Assembly (NCBI GenBank): GCA_020443295.1
Contig: JAGRIJ010000074.1
Location: 1 to 60,383, forward strand
From: Alphaproteobacteria bacterium
GTDB lineage: Bacteria; Pseudomonadota; Alphaproteobacteria; Micavibrionales; Micavibrionaceae
Reading direction: 5' to 3'
DNA: 60,383 bases
This document shows, piece by piece, positions 7,678 through 16,617 of this stretch; the stretch's first letter is position 1, and each line of letters starts with the position of its first letter. The translations under genes were made by a program, and so were the position numbers. The notes beneath the pieces were generated by a model. That model was not told the origin of the DNA and did not search any database. It was given only the letters and a program-made list of their open reading frames with translations.

Positions 7678-8580
7678 ATGAGCAAGATTTCCCAGAATAA
7701 TGCGGGGAACATCGTCAATATCAAAACCGGGCTGGCCGAGATGCTCAAGGGCGGTGTAATTATGGACGTTGTGACCCCGGATCAGGCCAAAGTCGCCGAA
7801 GATGCGGGGGCTGTGGCCGTCATGGCGCTGGAGCGCGTTCCGTCCGATATCCGCAAAGCCGGCGGCGTGGCCCGGATGAGCCCCCCAGAACTGGTTCAGG
7901 CGATCATGGAGACGGTTTCCATCCCCGTTATGGCGAAATGCCGGATCGGGCATTTTGCAGAGGCGCAGGTTCTCGAAGCGATCGGGGTGGATTACATTGA
8001 TGAATCCGAAGTCCTGACCCCCGCTGATGAAGATTATCATATCAACAAGCATGATTTTAAAGTACCGTTTGTCTGCGGCGCCAAAAACCTTGGCGAAGCC
8101 CTCCGCCGGATCGGCGAGGGAGCGGCCCTGATGCGCACCAAGGGTGAGCCGGGGACCGGGAACATTGTCGAGGCTGTCCGCCACCTCCGCCAGATCAATC
8201 AGGATATCAAGCGGATTACGCGGCTTGACGATCAGGAGCTGATGACCGAAGCCAAGAATCTCGGCGCGCCGTTCGAGCTGGTCAAGCTGGTCAAGGAACA
8301 GGGGCGTCTGCCTGTGCCTAATTTTGCTGCGGGAGGAATTGCGACCCCTGCTGATGCCGCGTTGTGCATGCAGCTTGGCGCGGAGACGGTGTTTGTCGGC
8401 TCCGGTATTTTCAAATCCGAAAGCCCCGCCAAGTTCGCGCAAGCGATCGTGAAAGCGACCGCTCATTACAACGATCCGAAGATCGTTCTTGAAGCCTCGA
8501 AAGGTCTGGGAGAAGCCATGCGCGGAACCGATATCAGCGAGATTGAAGAGACGATGCGGATGGCGAACCGCGGCTGGTAA
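7678..8580 (+). CDS. pdxS: pyridoxal 5'-phosphate synthase, synthase subunit PdxS
   Basis: A 300-residue PdxS (SNZ/Pdx1), which makes pyridoxal phosphate from ribose 5-phosphate, glyceraldehyde 3-phosphate and ammonia. The (beta/alpha)8 barrel is full length. [20 protein letters not shown] near the start, [25 protein letters not shown], and [15 protein letters not shown] are nearly invariant in the family; the last holds the active-site Lys. The C-terminal [15 protein letters not shown] and FVGSGIF bind phosphate. pdxT lies one gene downstream, so the ammonia-supplying partner is present. This DXP-independent pathway is uncommon in Proteobacteria, which mostly use PdxA/PdxJ, so it may be a transferred pair. 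The identification is secure. Confidence 0.97.
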   Translation: MSKISQNNAGNIVNIKTGLAEMLKGGVIMDVVTPDQAKVAEDAGAVAVMALERVPSDIRKAGGVARMSPPELVQAIMETVSIPVMAKCRIGHFAEAQVLEAIGVDYIDESEVLTPADEDYHINKHDFKVPFVCGAKNLGEALRRIGEGAALMRTKGEPGTGNIVEAVRHLRQINQDIKRITRLDDQELMTEAKNLGAPFELVKLVKEQGRLPVPNFAAGGIATPADAALCMQLGAETVFVGSGIFKSESPAKFAQAIVKATAHYNDPKIVLEASKGLGEAMRGTDISEIEETMRMANRGW

Positions 8581-8601
8581 TACTTTCTTTAATACGTAAA
8601 A

Positions 8602-9048
8602 ATGAAAAATATGAACGTCACGGCTTTATGGCTGATCTTTACGTTTGCCGCCATTCTGGGAATGGTTGGCTATGATGTTGCGATCAAGCTGGCTACCGAC
8701 CAAATCAGCGCTTATCTTTTTACGGCCATTCTTGTTGTTTTCGGGTTGATCGGGCATTTGACCGTTCTGGGCGTTTATAAATTTTACCATCCGGAAGTCC
8801 CTCTTGGCGCCAGCCCTAAAATCCTGCTTCTGGGCGCTCTTGGCGGGCTGGGGCTGGTGGTGATGGATGTGTGTTTTTTCCTCGGGGTTAAAATCGGCGG
8901 ACTGGCCACCACGAATGCGGTGTGGCTGATTGGAGGGTTGATCGCTACCGTGCTTGTCGGCGCGCTGGTTTTTCATGAAGAACTAAGCTGGAATAACATG
9001 CTTGGCGTGGCGCTCGGAACGGTTGCGATTTTTCTCATGGTCTTCTGA
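8602..9048 (+). CDS. small DMT/EamA-type membrane protein within the pdx operon
   Basis: A 148-residue very hydrophobic protein with about five membrane spans (near residues 8-28, 37-58, 72-92, 100-120 and 126-148). Its pattern, ending in a run such as GGLIATVLVGALVFHEELSWNNMLGVALG, is that of a single EamA half as found in drug/metabolite transporters. A 148-residue half-size protein would have to dimerise. It lies between pdxS (about 21 bases) and pdxT (stop TGA 9046-9048, next ATG 9050), so it is very probably co-transcribed and coupled. Transport of a B6 vitamer is an attractive guess from context only; many EamA proteins carry unrelated substrates. Confidence 0.7.
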   Translation: MKNMNVTALWLIFTFAAILGMVGYDVAIKLATDQISAYLFTAILVVFGLIGHLTVLGVYKFYHPEVPLGASPKILLLGALGGLGLVVMDVCFFLGVKIGGLATTNAVWLIGGLIATVLVGALVFHEELSWNNMLGVALGTVAIFLMVF

Positions 9049-9049
9049 T

Positions 9050-9622
9050 ATGGTTTTGAAAAAGCCCATTATCGGTGTTCTAGCCCTTCAGGGGGCGGTG
9101 GAACCGCACAGGCCGCATCTTGAGGCCGCGGGAGGCGAATTTCGGATCGTGAAGACCGCCGAGCAGATCCGTGAAGCGGATGCCTATATCCTGCCCGGCG
9201 GGGAGAGCACGACGATGCTCAAGCTGATCGAGACGTTTGGCCTGTGGGATGTTCTGGCGCAAAATTTTAAGGAAAAGCCCGTGTGGGGAATCTGTGCGGG
9301 GGCGATCCTGATCGCCGAAACAGTGAAGAACCCTGAACAGAAGTCTTTCAAATTGCTGCCCCTTACCGTTGAACGCAATGCGTATGGCCGCCAACTGGAC
9401 AGCCATCACGCCAATATCAAAGGTTACGAGGTTTCGTTTATCCGCGCTCCGATCATCAAGGACGCCGGGCCGGGGGTCGAGGTTCTGGCGGAGCATCAGG
9501 GTACGCCCGTCTGGCTGCAGTCCGGAAAAGTGATGGTTACTACATTTCATCCAGAATTAACAATGACTTATCCATCTCCCATGCATGCCGCTTTTGTTGA
9601 CCAAGCCCGTCAAAGTCTGTAA
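9050..9622 (+). CDS. pdxT: pyridoxal 5'-phosphate synthase, glutaminase subunit PdxT
   Basis: A 190-residue class I glutaminase that feeds ammonia to PdxS. PIIGVLALQGAVEPHRPHL is the standard PdxT start. GGESTTMLKLIE, WGICAGAILIAE (catalytic Cys) and TTFHPELT (His and Glu of the triad) are all present. The usual residues LDSHHANIKGYEVSFIRAP carry the PdxS contact region. ATG 9050 was chosen because it starts one base after the stop of the upstream membrane-protein gene and gives the family's N-terminus; an in-frame ATG at 9002 lies inside that gene. It completes a pdxS-DMT-pdxT operon. Confidence 0.97.
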   Translation: MVLKKPIIGVLALQGAVEPHRPHLEAAGGEFRIVKTAEQIREADAYILPGGESTTMLKLIETFGLWDVLAQNFKEKPVWGICAGAILIAETVKNPEQKSFKLLPLTVERNAYGRQLDSHHANIKGYEVSFIRAPIIKDAGPGVEVLAEHQGTPVWLQSGKVMVTTFHPELTMTYPSPMHAAFVDQARQSL

Positions 9623-9668
9623 AATAAGGCATTCTGTAAATATAATAAATGAGCGGGATTAACGGGGG

Positions 9669-10904
9669 ATGGGCCAAGCTGAAGAACAACAAGTGGCGGA
9701 ACCTGCGCAGGACAGCGGAGCGCCTGCGCTTACCGCTGATGCCCGCGAGCACTCCCTCCAGCGACATTATTATGAAGACCGCAATTACAGACGTCGTATT
9801 CCGCAGATGTTGCGGGAGTATCATGAAATTATCGAAAACAGCGAGCGCGTACTCGCGCATCGGAATGAATTGACTTATGAGCCGGAGATCAGCGCGTTTG
9901 TGGCGCAAGAAGCCATAAAATTCGGGAACCAGCTGATCGACAACGTACAGGATTCTTCTATCCCGGTGGGGTTTGCCCTAGAGGTCGCAACGCATCCCGA
10001 ACGGTTCACCGATGAGGAAATCAACGCCACGGACCCCCGTATTCTTGCCAATATCGCTTTTGTGCAGACTGCTCTTGAGATTCCCATGGGGAACGCGCTG
10101 ATTACGCGCGCCAGCCGTGACAAGGTGGTGCTGGTTTCGCAGGAAGAGATGCCCATTGTCGACGGGTTTTTCGATCCCAAAGTCGACGTTCTGACCTCTA
10201 CCACAGGCGATCTGAGCGATTACCGGATCGACGCGAATAAATTTCTGGTCTTTTACGAAGAGCTTTTCCATGCCGACCAGGTCAACAGAAACCATATCGA
10301 CCGCCAGATGGAACCGGGCCGCCTGCACAGACAGGATGCGGGGTTGTGGTCGCTGGGGGCCGAGGCCAACGCTAAAGTTGCCGCCGCGCTCATGATTATG
10401 GAGCATGCGGAAAACGGGCACGATGATTTGAGGCGGGAGATACTGGCGAATATCGACTCTGAGCCTGACAAGGCGGTCTTCAAGGCGGTGAACGAGGCTT
10501 ATGAGAAATACGGGCTGGAAGCAATCAGAAATAATCCTTCTTTGCTGGCCCCCGCTTTCGAGGCGTTTTTCGGTGAAAACGGTATGGCCAGCGAGTATAT
10601 GCAACTCTACCTGATGAATATGGATATGACCCGCGTTTCCGACCCCGATGAATTCCGGAGGATCATGCGCGGAACCCGGCATATTTCAATGGACGATTTC
10701 GTGGACACGTTCGGAAGAATTCCGGGTTTACACGGGAATATGCTTGAAGGCCGCTATCAAAGCCGGGAAGATCTTGTCCGGCTCATGCCTGAGGAATCCC
10801 AGTTCAGGAAATGGCTGACCGGTGAATTTACTTTTGCTGCGGAAACTGCGCCGGTCGGCGGCGGGCGTGAGCCGGTTGCCGCTCCCCATCACGGACCGCA
10901 CTAA
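9669..10904 (+). CDS. hypothetical protein with possible metallopeptidase-like motif
   Basis: A 411-residue protein without a signal peptide or membrane span. I do not recognise it with confidence. About residues 193-202 read FYEELFHADQ, followed some 30 residues later by LWSLGAEANAKVAAAL. This spacing of E-x-x-H-x-x-Q and E-A-x-A recalls a group of putative bacterial metallopeptidases (DUF6782-like), where the acidic and His residues would bind metal. This is a weak link: a canonical HExxH is absent. The N-terminal 40 residues and the C-terminal 20 (Gly/Pro/His-rich) are disordered. It lies 47 bases after pdxT on the same strand, with GGGGG just before ATG 9669. It is a full-length gene; the function is unknown. 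Confidence 0.6.
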   Translation: MGQAEEQQVAEPAQDSGAPALTADAREHSLQRHYYEDRNYRRRIPQMLREYHEIIENSERVLAHRNELTYEPEISAFVAQEAIKFGNQLIDNVQDSSIPVGFALEVATHPERFTDEEINATDPRILANIAFVQTALEIPMGNALITRASRDKVVLVSQEEMPIVDGFFDPKVDVLTSTTGDLSDYRIDANKFLVFYEELFHADQVNRNHIDRQMEPGRLHRQDAGLWSLGAEANAKVAAALMIMEHAENGHDDLRREILANIDSEPDKAVFKAVNEAYEKYGLEAIRNNPSLLAPAFEAFFGENGMASEYMQLYLMNMDMTRVSDPDEFRRIMRGTRHISMDDFVDTFGRIPGLHGNMLEGRYQSREDLVRLMPEESQFRKWLTGEFTFAAETAPVGGGREPVAAPHHGPH

Positions 10905-10985
10905 CAATATGTAAAATTATTTACCCGATCTGGAGAAATCAGACTCGGAATTGACACTCCGGGCAAACCCCCTTAAGACAAGCCT

Positions 10986-12410
10986 ATGATCCGATATCTT
11001 TCCACCCGTGGGGGCGGAGCCTCCCGCACCTTTGAAGACGTTTTGCTCGCCGGGCTGGCGCCGGATGGCGGGCTTTATGTGCCCGATCACTGGCCGGAAA
11101 TCAGGCTGGAGGCCCTCAAGGGCAAGAGCTATACCGAAATTGCCGAGATTGTGACATACCCGTTCGTGGAAGGGGCGATCGAGAAGGAGGAATACCGGGC
11201 TATCCTTCAGGAAACCTACGGCCCAGAGGTTTTCCGGCACCCCGATGTCGTGCCTTTGCACCCCCTGCCCCATCAAGGACGGGGGAATATCGTGGTCATG
11301 GAGCTGTTTCACGGGCCGACTATCGCGTTCAAGGATGTTGCCCTGCAACTTTTGGGGCGCTTATTCGAGTCCGTCCTTACTAAACGGGGCGAGCGGATCA
11401 CGATTGTCGGCGCGACATCCGGCGATACGGGTTCAGCGGCCATTGAAGGCTGTAAGGCCTGCGATCATGCCGATATTTTTATCCTGCACCCTAAAGGCCG
11501 AGTGTCGGACGTGCAGCGCCGCCAGATGACAACTGTAGATGCGCCTAATGTTTTTAACATTGCAATCGAAGGCACGTTCGATGACTGCCAAAACCTTGTT
11601 AAAGCGATGTTCAATGATGCGCCGTTCCGGGATGATTTAAATCTTTCCGCCGTGAATTCGATTAACTGGGCGCGGATCATGGCCCAGATCGTCTATTATT
11701 TCGTTGCCGCCGTCCGGCTGGGCGCACCGGAAAAGGATATTTCATTCGTGGTTCCGACGGGAAATTTCGGAAATATGTATGCCGCCTATGCTGCGCAGCA
11801 AATGGGGCTGCCGATCCGTTCGCTCTGCGTTTCCACGAACAAGAATGATATTCTCAACCGTTTTCTGGCAACCGGAGAAATGAAGGTTGAAGACGCCCAT
11901 GCGACGATCAGCCCGTCCATGGATATCCAGATTTCAAGTAATTTCGAGCGGTATCTGTTCGACCTGCTGGACCGGGATCCCGTCAAGCTCAAGGAGTTGA
12001 TGGAGTCCTTCAAAGAAACGGGGGAGTTTGCCATAGAGGGCGAGCAGATGCTGGCCGCACAGGAGAAATTTCATTCCACGCGGGCCGAAGATTTCGAGAC
12101 AATCGATATGATGCAGAAATGTTCGGTTTCCGACGATTATGTTCTGGACCCGCATACGGCGGTGGGTCTTGCCGGCGCGCTGACTCTGTCGGAGGAAACC
12201 GAGGGTAAGGGTTCCATCGTCCTGCTTGCAACCGCCCATCCCGCAAAATTTCCAGACGCGGTGCGGCAGGCCCTTGCGCTAACGCCCCAGTTGCCGGACC
12301 ATCTTGCCGGGTTGATGGACCGGGAGGAGACTATGAGCGTTCTGGGTAACGAGCTGGGCGCTGTTGAAGATTTTATCCGGGCACGGTCGCGGGTGGCGGC
12401 CAGAGACTAG
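10986..12410 (+). CDS. thrC: threonine synthase
   Basis: A 474-residue threonine synthase, the PLP enzyme that converts O-phosphohomoserine to threonine. The N-terminus (MIRYLSTRGG...FEDVLLAGLAPDGGLYVP) and ELFHGPTIAFKDVALQLLG, with the PLP-binding Lys in FKD, are class hallmarks. VGATSGDTGSAAIEG binds phosphate, and VVPTGNFGNMYAAY is also typical. Its length matches the long bacterial form. It is followed after about 30 bases by an M16 peptidase gene, a neighbour pair often seen in Alphaproteobacteria. Secure. Confidence 0.97.
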   Translation: MIRYLSTRGGGASRTFEDVLLAGLAPDGGLYVPDHWPEIRLEALKGKSYTEIAEIVTYPFVEGAIEKEEYRAILQETYGPEVFRHPDVVPLHPLPHQGRGNIVVMELFHGPTIAFKDVALQLLGRLFESVLTKRGERITIVGATSGDTGSAAIEGCKACDHADIFILHPKGRVSDVQRRQMTTVDAPNVFNIAIEGTFDDCQNLVKAMFNDAPFRDDLNLSAVNSINWARIMAQIVYYFVAAVRLGAPEKDISFVVPTGNFGNMYAAYAAQQMGLPIRSLCVSTNKNDILNRFLATGEMKVEDAHATISPSMDIQISSNFERYLFDLLDRDPVKLKELMESFKETGEFAIEGEQMLAAQEKFHSTRAEDFETIDMMQKCSVSDDYVLDPHTAVGLAGALTLSEETEGKGSIVLLATAHPAKFPDAVRQALALTPQLPDHLAGLMDREETMSVLGNELGAVEDFIRARSRVAARD

Positions 12411-12443
12411 TTTTAGAGGAATTTCAAGAACAGGATCAGGATT

Positions 12444-13706
12444 TTGGATCAGCTAAAAATTACTACACTTCCCAACGGTCTGCAGGTCGTTACCGATCCG
12501 GTTTCAAGCGTGGAAACCGTTGCTGTCGGCGTGTGGGTCAATGTCGGCACACGGTATGAGGATATGGCGCATAACGGCGTTGCGCATATGGTCGAGCATA
12601 TGTTGTTCAAAGGCACAAACGAGCGGACAGCCCTTGAACTGGCCGAAGCAATTGAGGATGTCGGCGGGAATATGAACGCCTATACGAGCCGCGAACTGAC
12701 CTGTTATTACATCCATCTGCTGAAAGACGATCTGGCTCTGGCTCTCGATGTTTTAGCGGATATGCTGCAGCATTCCACTCTTCCTCAGGAAGAAATCGAG
12801 CGAGAGAGAGAGGTGATCCTTCAGGAGATCGGGATGTGCAACGACACGCCCGACGATGTTATTTTCGATAATTATTACGAGACCGCCTATCCGGGGCAAG
12901 CGCTTGGCGCACCGATCCTTGGCAAGACCGAGATCATCGAAAATATGACGCGTGAAACGATGCAGCATTATATCCGCCAGTTTTACACACCCAGCCGGAT
13001 GGCTGTTTGCGCTTCCGGGCATGTGCAACACGATCATATGGTCGATCTGGTGGAGAAGTATTTCGGCGATCTGCAAAAAGACCAGATCAACGGAAAAGTC
13101 GCCGCCGATTACAAGGGAGGCGAACACCGCTATTCCAAGGATCTGGAACAGAGCCATGTCATCCTCGGATTCCGGGGGGTTCCACGAAACAGCGATGACT
13201 ATTTTGCTGCACAAACGCTTGCGATGCTTCTTGGCGGCGGTTTGTCTTCACGCCTTTTTCAGGAAGTCCGGGAAAAGCGCGGGCTGGTTTATTCGATCTA
13301 TAGTTTTCATTCCGGTTACACGGATGATGGGCAATTCGGAATTTACGCAGGAACGGGGCCGGAAAAACTGCCCGAGCTTATGCCCGTAGTATGCGACGAG
13401 ATCCGGAAACTCGCGGGTTCGATCACTGGAGAAGAGCTGGAGCGTGCGAAGGCACAGATGCGAACCGCGATTTTGATGGGGCAGGAATCTATGATCACGC
13501 GGGCCGATATGAACGGGAAAGCCTTGTTGCTTAAAGGAAAGATCCGGCCGATCAAGGAGATTATTGCAGCATACGATGCCGTTGACATTAAAGGGGTCGA
13601 AGCGGTCGCCGAACGTATTTTCAGAACGCCCCCGACTTTTGCTGCGCTCGGCCCCCTGGGACATCTGGAAGCGTTCGATAAAATCAAAGACAGGCTTGCG
13701 GCCTAG
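12444..13706 (+). CDS. M16 family zinc peptidase (processing-peptidase beta-like)
   Basis: A 420-residue M16 peptidase. The inverted zinc motif H-x-x-E-H is seen in HMVEHMLFKG near residue 47, with the downstream Glu in the ELTCYYIHLLKDD-EEIERERE region. The C-terminal half has the usual LGGGLSSRLFQEVREKRGLVY. It resembles the mitochondrial processing peptidase beta subunit and alphaproteobacterial homologues; the substrates are probably short peptides in the cytoplasm or periplasm. No signal peptide is seen. The start is TTG 12444, the only one giving the canonical LPNGLQVVTDP near the N-terminus. Its stop overlaps the stop of the converging yqgE-like gene by four bases. Confidence 0.92.
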   Translation: MDQLKITTLPNGLQVVTDPVSSVETVAVGVWVNVGTRYEDMAHNGVAHMVEHMLFKGTNERTALELAEAIEDVGGNMNAYTSRELTCYYIHLLKDDLALALDVLADMLQHSTLPQEEIEREREVILQEIGMCNDTPDDVIFDNYYETAYPGQALGAPILGKTEIIENMTRETMQHYIRQFYTPSRMAVCASGHVQHDHMVDLVEKYFGDLQKDQINGKVAADYKGGEHRYSKDLEQSHVILGFRGVPRNSDDYFAAQTLAMLLGGGLSSRLFQEVREKRGLVYSIYSFHSGYTDDGQFGIYAGTGPEKLPELMPVVCDEIRKLAGSITGEELERAKAQMRTAILMGQESMITRADMNGKALLLKGKIRPIKEIIAAYDAVDIKGVEAVAERIFRTPPTFAALGPLGHLEAFDKIKDRLAA

Positions 13707-14302
13707 GCGTTCCCCGCTTCGCCGCTCAGCATTCCGGGATCAAAGCCAAGCTGGCCGACTGCCTTGGTCCATTTTGTATCCAAATTCTTATCGAAAATGA
13801 TTGCGGGATCGGCTTCGGTCACCAGCCAAGCATTTTGCTGGATTTCCCAATCGAGCTGGCCCGCGCTCCAGCCGGCATAACCCAGAATGAACAACAGATT
13901 GTCCGGGCCTTTTCCCGTGACAATTTCCCTGACGGCCTCAACCGTTCCCGTAATCCCGTAGCGGCCATCGATCAGGACGGTTTCCTCGCGCTGAAAATCC
14001 GGTGTGTGGAGGAGGAATCCACGCGCCGATTCCACGGGGCCGCCATTCATGACGGGAAGATCGAATTTTTTCATATCAATGACAATATCGGAGCGGATAT
14101 CAAGCTGACCAATCAGCTCGTGAAAGGCTATCCCGGGGAGCCTGTGGTTAATCACAAGACCCATAGCCCCTGTTTCATCGTGAGAACACATGAAAATTAC
14201 CGCACGGTGAAAGCGCGGGTCACCCATGCTCGGCATCGCCAAAAGCAGTTTTCCGGTCAGATAACCGTCTTCCGTCGATGTCCTGTTTTTACTTTCGGCC
14301 AC
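13703..14302 (-). CDS. YqgE/AlgH family protein
   Basis: A 199-residue YqgE/AlgH (DUF179) protein. YLTGKLLLAMPSMGDPRFHRAV, CSHDETGAMGLVINH and LGYAGWSAGQLDWEIQQNAW are family signatures. A precise biochemical role is not established for the family, though some members affect alginate gene expression. GTG 14302 is preferred: GAGGAG precedes it at proper spacing and it yields the normal family N-terminus. The in-frame ORF could extend upstream to 14461, but that stretch is not family-like. It ends four bases inside the M16 gene. Cytoplasmic. Confidence 0.9.
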   Translation of the reverse strand: MAESKNRTSTEDGYLTGKLLLAMPSMGDPRFHRAVIFMCSHDETGAMGLVINHRLPGIAFHELIGQLDIRSDIVIDMKKFDLPVMNGGPVESARGFLLHTPDFQREETVLIDGRYGITGTVEAVREIVTGKGPDNLLFILGYAGWSAGQLDWEIQQNAWLVTEADPAIIFDKNLDTKWTKAVGQLGFDPGMLSGEAGNA

Positions 14303-14400
14303 GAGCGTTCTCCTCTGCGTGCGATATTGAACGGGGGCGGTCCCGCGGTTTCCATGATAGAAAAAAATGAAGGCGGTGGGAAAGAAAAATCCTGAGAACT

Positions 14401-15525
14401 TTATTTTTCGTAGGTTTTCAGCGTGTTTTCGACGACCAGACGAACATCGAACTCCCTGCATGCCTTTTCCCGCCCGGCCTGCTCCATTTCGGCGCGAAGC
14501 ACCGGATTTTGCAGAAGCATCTGGAGAGATTCAGCCGTTGCCTCAGGGTCCCTGACGGGAACCAGAAGGCCGTTGATGCGATCGGAGACCGCTTCGCGGC
14601 AGCCGGGGTGATCGGTGGTGACGATCGCCCTTCCCGATGCGGCGGCTTCAAGCAAAGCTTTGGGAACGCCCTCGCGGTAGTAAGAGGGATAAGCGATCAG
14701 CGCTGCGCGCGCCAGAAGGCCGGGCATATCCGTAACCTTGCCCAGCCATTCCACCGGGCTGTCCGCCAGCAGCGTTTTCATTTCCTGTTCGGTCACCGCA
14801 CCGGGGCTGCCGGGGCTGAGCCCGCCAGCAATCTGGAAACGCGCATCGCTGCCTTGTTGTTTTAGAATTTTTGCCGCTTCGATAAATATTGCGATGCCCT
14901 TATCGCGGATGAGGCGTGTGGGCATGAGAACGATTGGCGGTTCTTCGGGCGGTGTCTCCGAGGGTTTGAAGATTTCCGTATCGACGCCCGAACCACGGAT
15001 GAGGACCGCTTGTTTCTTTCTGACGAAGCCTCTTTTCACCAGCAACTCCAGATCGTCCGGGTTCTGGAATATTATCGTGGCGCGGGGATTTTTGAGCGCG
15101 AGTTCTAAAAATGGACTGATAAGAATGCGCAGCATTTTGGGTTTTATGCCTTCGCCAGAAAAGAGATAACCCAGTCCCGCAATCGTGAGAACGACGCGGA
15201 GCTTTCCATGAAATCGGGCAACGAGTCCGGTCATGAAAGCGTATTTGAGGGTAATGGCGTGCACAATCTGCGGCTTTTCCTTTTGCAGCATTTTTTGCAA
15301 AGAGAGGAGCGTTTTAAAAACGGCGAAAAGCGATGTTTTTGTCTCAAAGGACGGGAGATCGAAACCTTCGAACCCGTATTCCTTTAGTTTCCGATCAGTT
15401 GCGCCGCCGGGCATTGCGATCTGCACTTGGTAGCCCGCATTTTTTGCGCCCAGGGCAAGCGGGAGACGGTGGGACCAGAACCAGTCCGGGTGATTGATGA
15501 CATAAAGAATTTTTCCGCGCGCCAT
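14401..15525 (-). CDS. glycosyltransferase, GT4 family
   Basis: A 374-residue GT-B glycosyltransferase. The N-terminal LYVINHPDWFWSHRLPLALG matches WbpH/PglA-like enzymes that add the second sugar in O-antigen or repeat-unit assembly. In the C-terminal domain, RGSGVDTEIFKPS, PIVLMPTRLIRDKG and SYYREGVPKALLEAAASGRAIV carry the nucleotide-sugar binding site and the Glu pair of GT4 retaining enzymes. It follows the epimerase gene with a 5-base gap on the minus strand, and asnB lies before that. The three form one glycan-building operon. Acceptor and donor are not deducible. Confidence 0.9.
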   Translation of the reverse strand: MARGKILYVINHPDWFWSHRLPLALGAKNAGYQVQIAMPGGATDRKLKEYGFEGFDLPSFETKTSLFAVFKTLLSLQKMLQKEKPQIVHAITLKYAFMTGLVARFHGKLRVVLTIAGLGYLFSGEGIKPKMLRILISPFLELALKNPRATIIFQNPDDLELLVKRGFVRKKQAVLIRGSGVDTEIFKPSETPPEEPPIVLMPTRLIRDKGIAIFIEAAKILKQQGSDARFQIAGGLSPGSPGAVTEQEMKTLLADSPVEWLGKVTDMPGLLARAALIAYPSYYREGVPKALLEAAASGRAIVTTDHPGCREAVSDRINGLLVPVRDPEATAESLQMLLQNPVLRAEMEQAGREKACREFDVRLVVENTLKTYEK

Positions 15526-15530
15526 CGGCG

Positions 15531-16568
15531 TTATGCGACTTTCCTTGATGATCCCGCGTCCTGATGCCTGTTCGGTCCGCGCTTGCCGTCCTGAGGACTT
15601 GGCGGGAGATTCAGGCGTTCGGCGAAATCGGAGGCGATCATTTCCTGCAAGCCCTGCTGCAACGTGAAGGGGCGTTTAAACCCGCTGCGGTTTACGCGCT
15701 CCGCGTTCACGACGGTGCTGGCGCAGAATTTTTTCACGCGGATCAGGCTGATGGGAAATTTGCGGCCCGTTATTTTTGCAAGAACGTCAAAGGCCGCGCC
15801 CCCGGCCACGCCCGCAACGTAAGGAAGTTTTGGACCCAAGCCGGGGAAGCCCATGCCCGCGCGGATTTCCGCGACCATTTCCCGCATGCTCAGGTCGGGC
15901 TTGTCGGCGTAATTGTAGAGCGTCGCGCCGTTGCCCTCGTTGAGGCATCCCGTGAGAAAAGCGGCGACGTTGCCTACATAGGCCACGGATTTCCTGTTAT
16001 CACCGTTGCCGATCATGAAGAAACGCTTACGGGCGATCTGATCCATCAGGGTGAAGATGTTTCCCCGGTTGCCCGGCCCGAAGGTGGCGACGAGTCGGAT
16101 GGTGACCAGACGGCGGTCTGAAGCCTGTTCGCACCAGTCTTCGAGTATTTTCTCGGCTTCGAGTTTCGAGCGGCCGTAATCGTTGAACGGTTCGGGCGGA
16201 CTGTCTTCTTTTGATTCCCCGGCATCGAGGCCGTAAACTGCAACTGTGCTGGTGAAGATGATGGTCTTGATCCCGTTGATTTTTGCTGCAGCAATGAGAT
16301 TATCGGTACCTGTTGCGTTCACGTCGTAATATTTTTTTACCGGAGTCACGTCATCGCGGTGTTCGGCGGCAAGATGATAGACCGCTTCCACGCCTTTCAG
16401 CGCCTCGGTCAAGGCGTTTTTGTCTGTTATGTCGCAAACGATACCCTCTTTGGGATACGTGTCGGAGCGCTGGATATCGACCCAAAGGCACTCATGCCCC
16501 TGCTCTATGAGCATCGACATCAGTTCCGTTCCTATAAAACCCGCTCCGCCTGTTATCGCGATTTTCAT
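15531..16568 (-). CDS. NAD-dependent sugar epimerase/dehydratase (extended SDR)
   Basis: A 345-residue extended short-chain dehydrogenase acting on a nucleotide sugar. GGAGFIGTELM is the NAD-binding GxxGxxG. FTSTVAVYG carries the catalytic Ser/Thr and YGRSKLEAEKI the Y-x-x-x-K pair. The C-terminal 30 residues, rich in Pro, Lys and Arg, appear disordered. The product is likely a UDP-sugar for the GT4 next door. Which reaction (4-epimerisation, dehydration or reduction) cannot be told. It lies between asnB (about 49 bases) and GT4 (5 bases). Confidence 0.88.
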   Translation of the reverse strand: MKIAITGGAGFIGTELMSMLIEQGHECLWVDIQRSDTYPKEGIVCDITDKNALTEALKGVEAVYHLAAEHRDDVTPVKKYYDVNATGTDNLIAAAKINGIKTIIFTSTVAVYGLDAGESKEDSPPEPFNDYGRSKLEAEKILEDWCEQASDRRLVTIRLVATFGPGNRGNIFTLMDQIARKRFFMIGNGDNRKSVAYVGNVAAFLTGCLNEGNGATLYNYADKPDLSMREMVAEIRAGMGFPGLGPKLPYVAGVAGGAAFDVLAKITGRKFPISLIRVKKFCASTVVNAERVNRSGFKRPFTLQQGLQEMIASDFAERLNLPPSPQDGKRGPNRHQDAGSSRKVA

Positions 16569-16617
16569 GGCTAGACAGTAAGCCTGCGGGTGGAAAAAGC
16601 CAAGCTAAAATATGACG

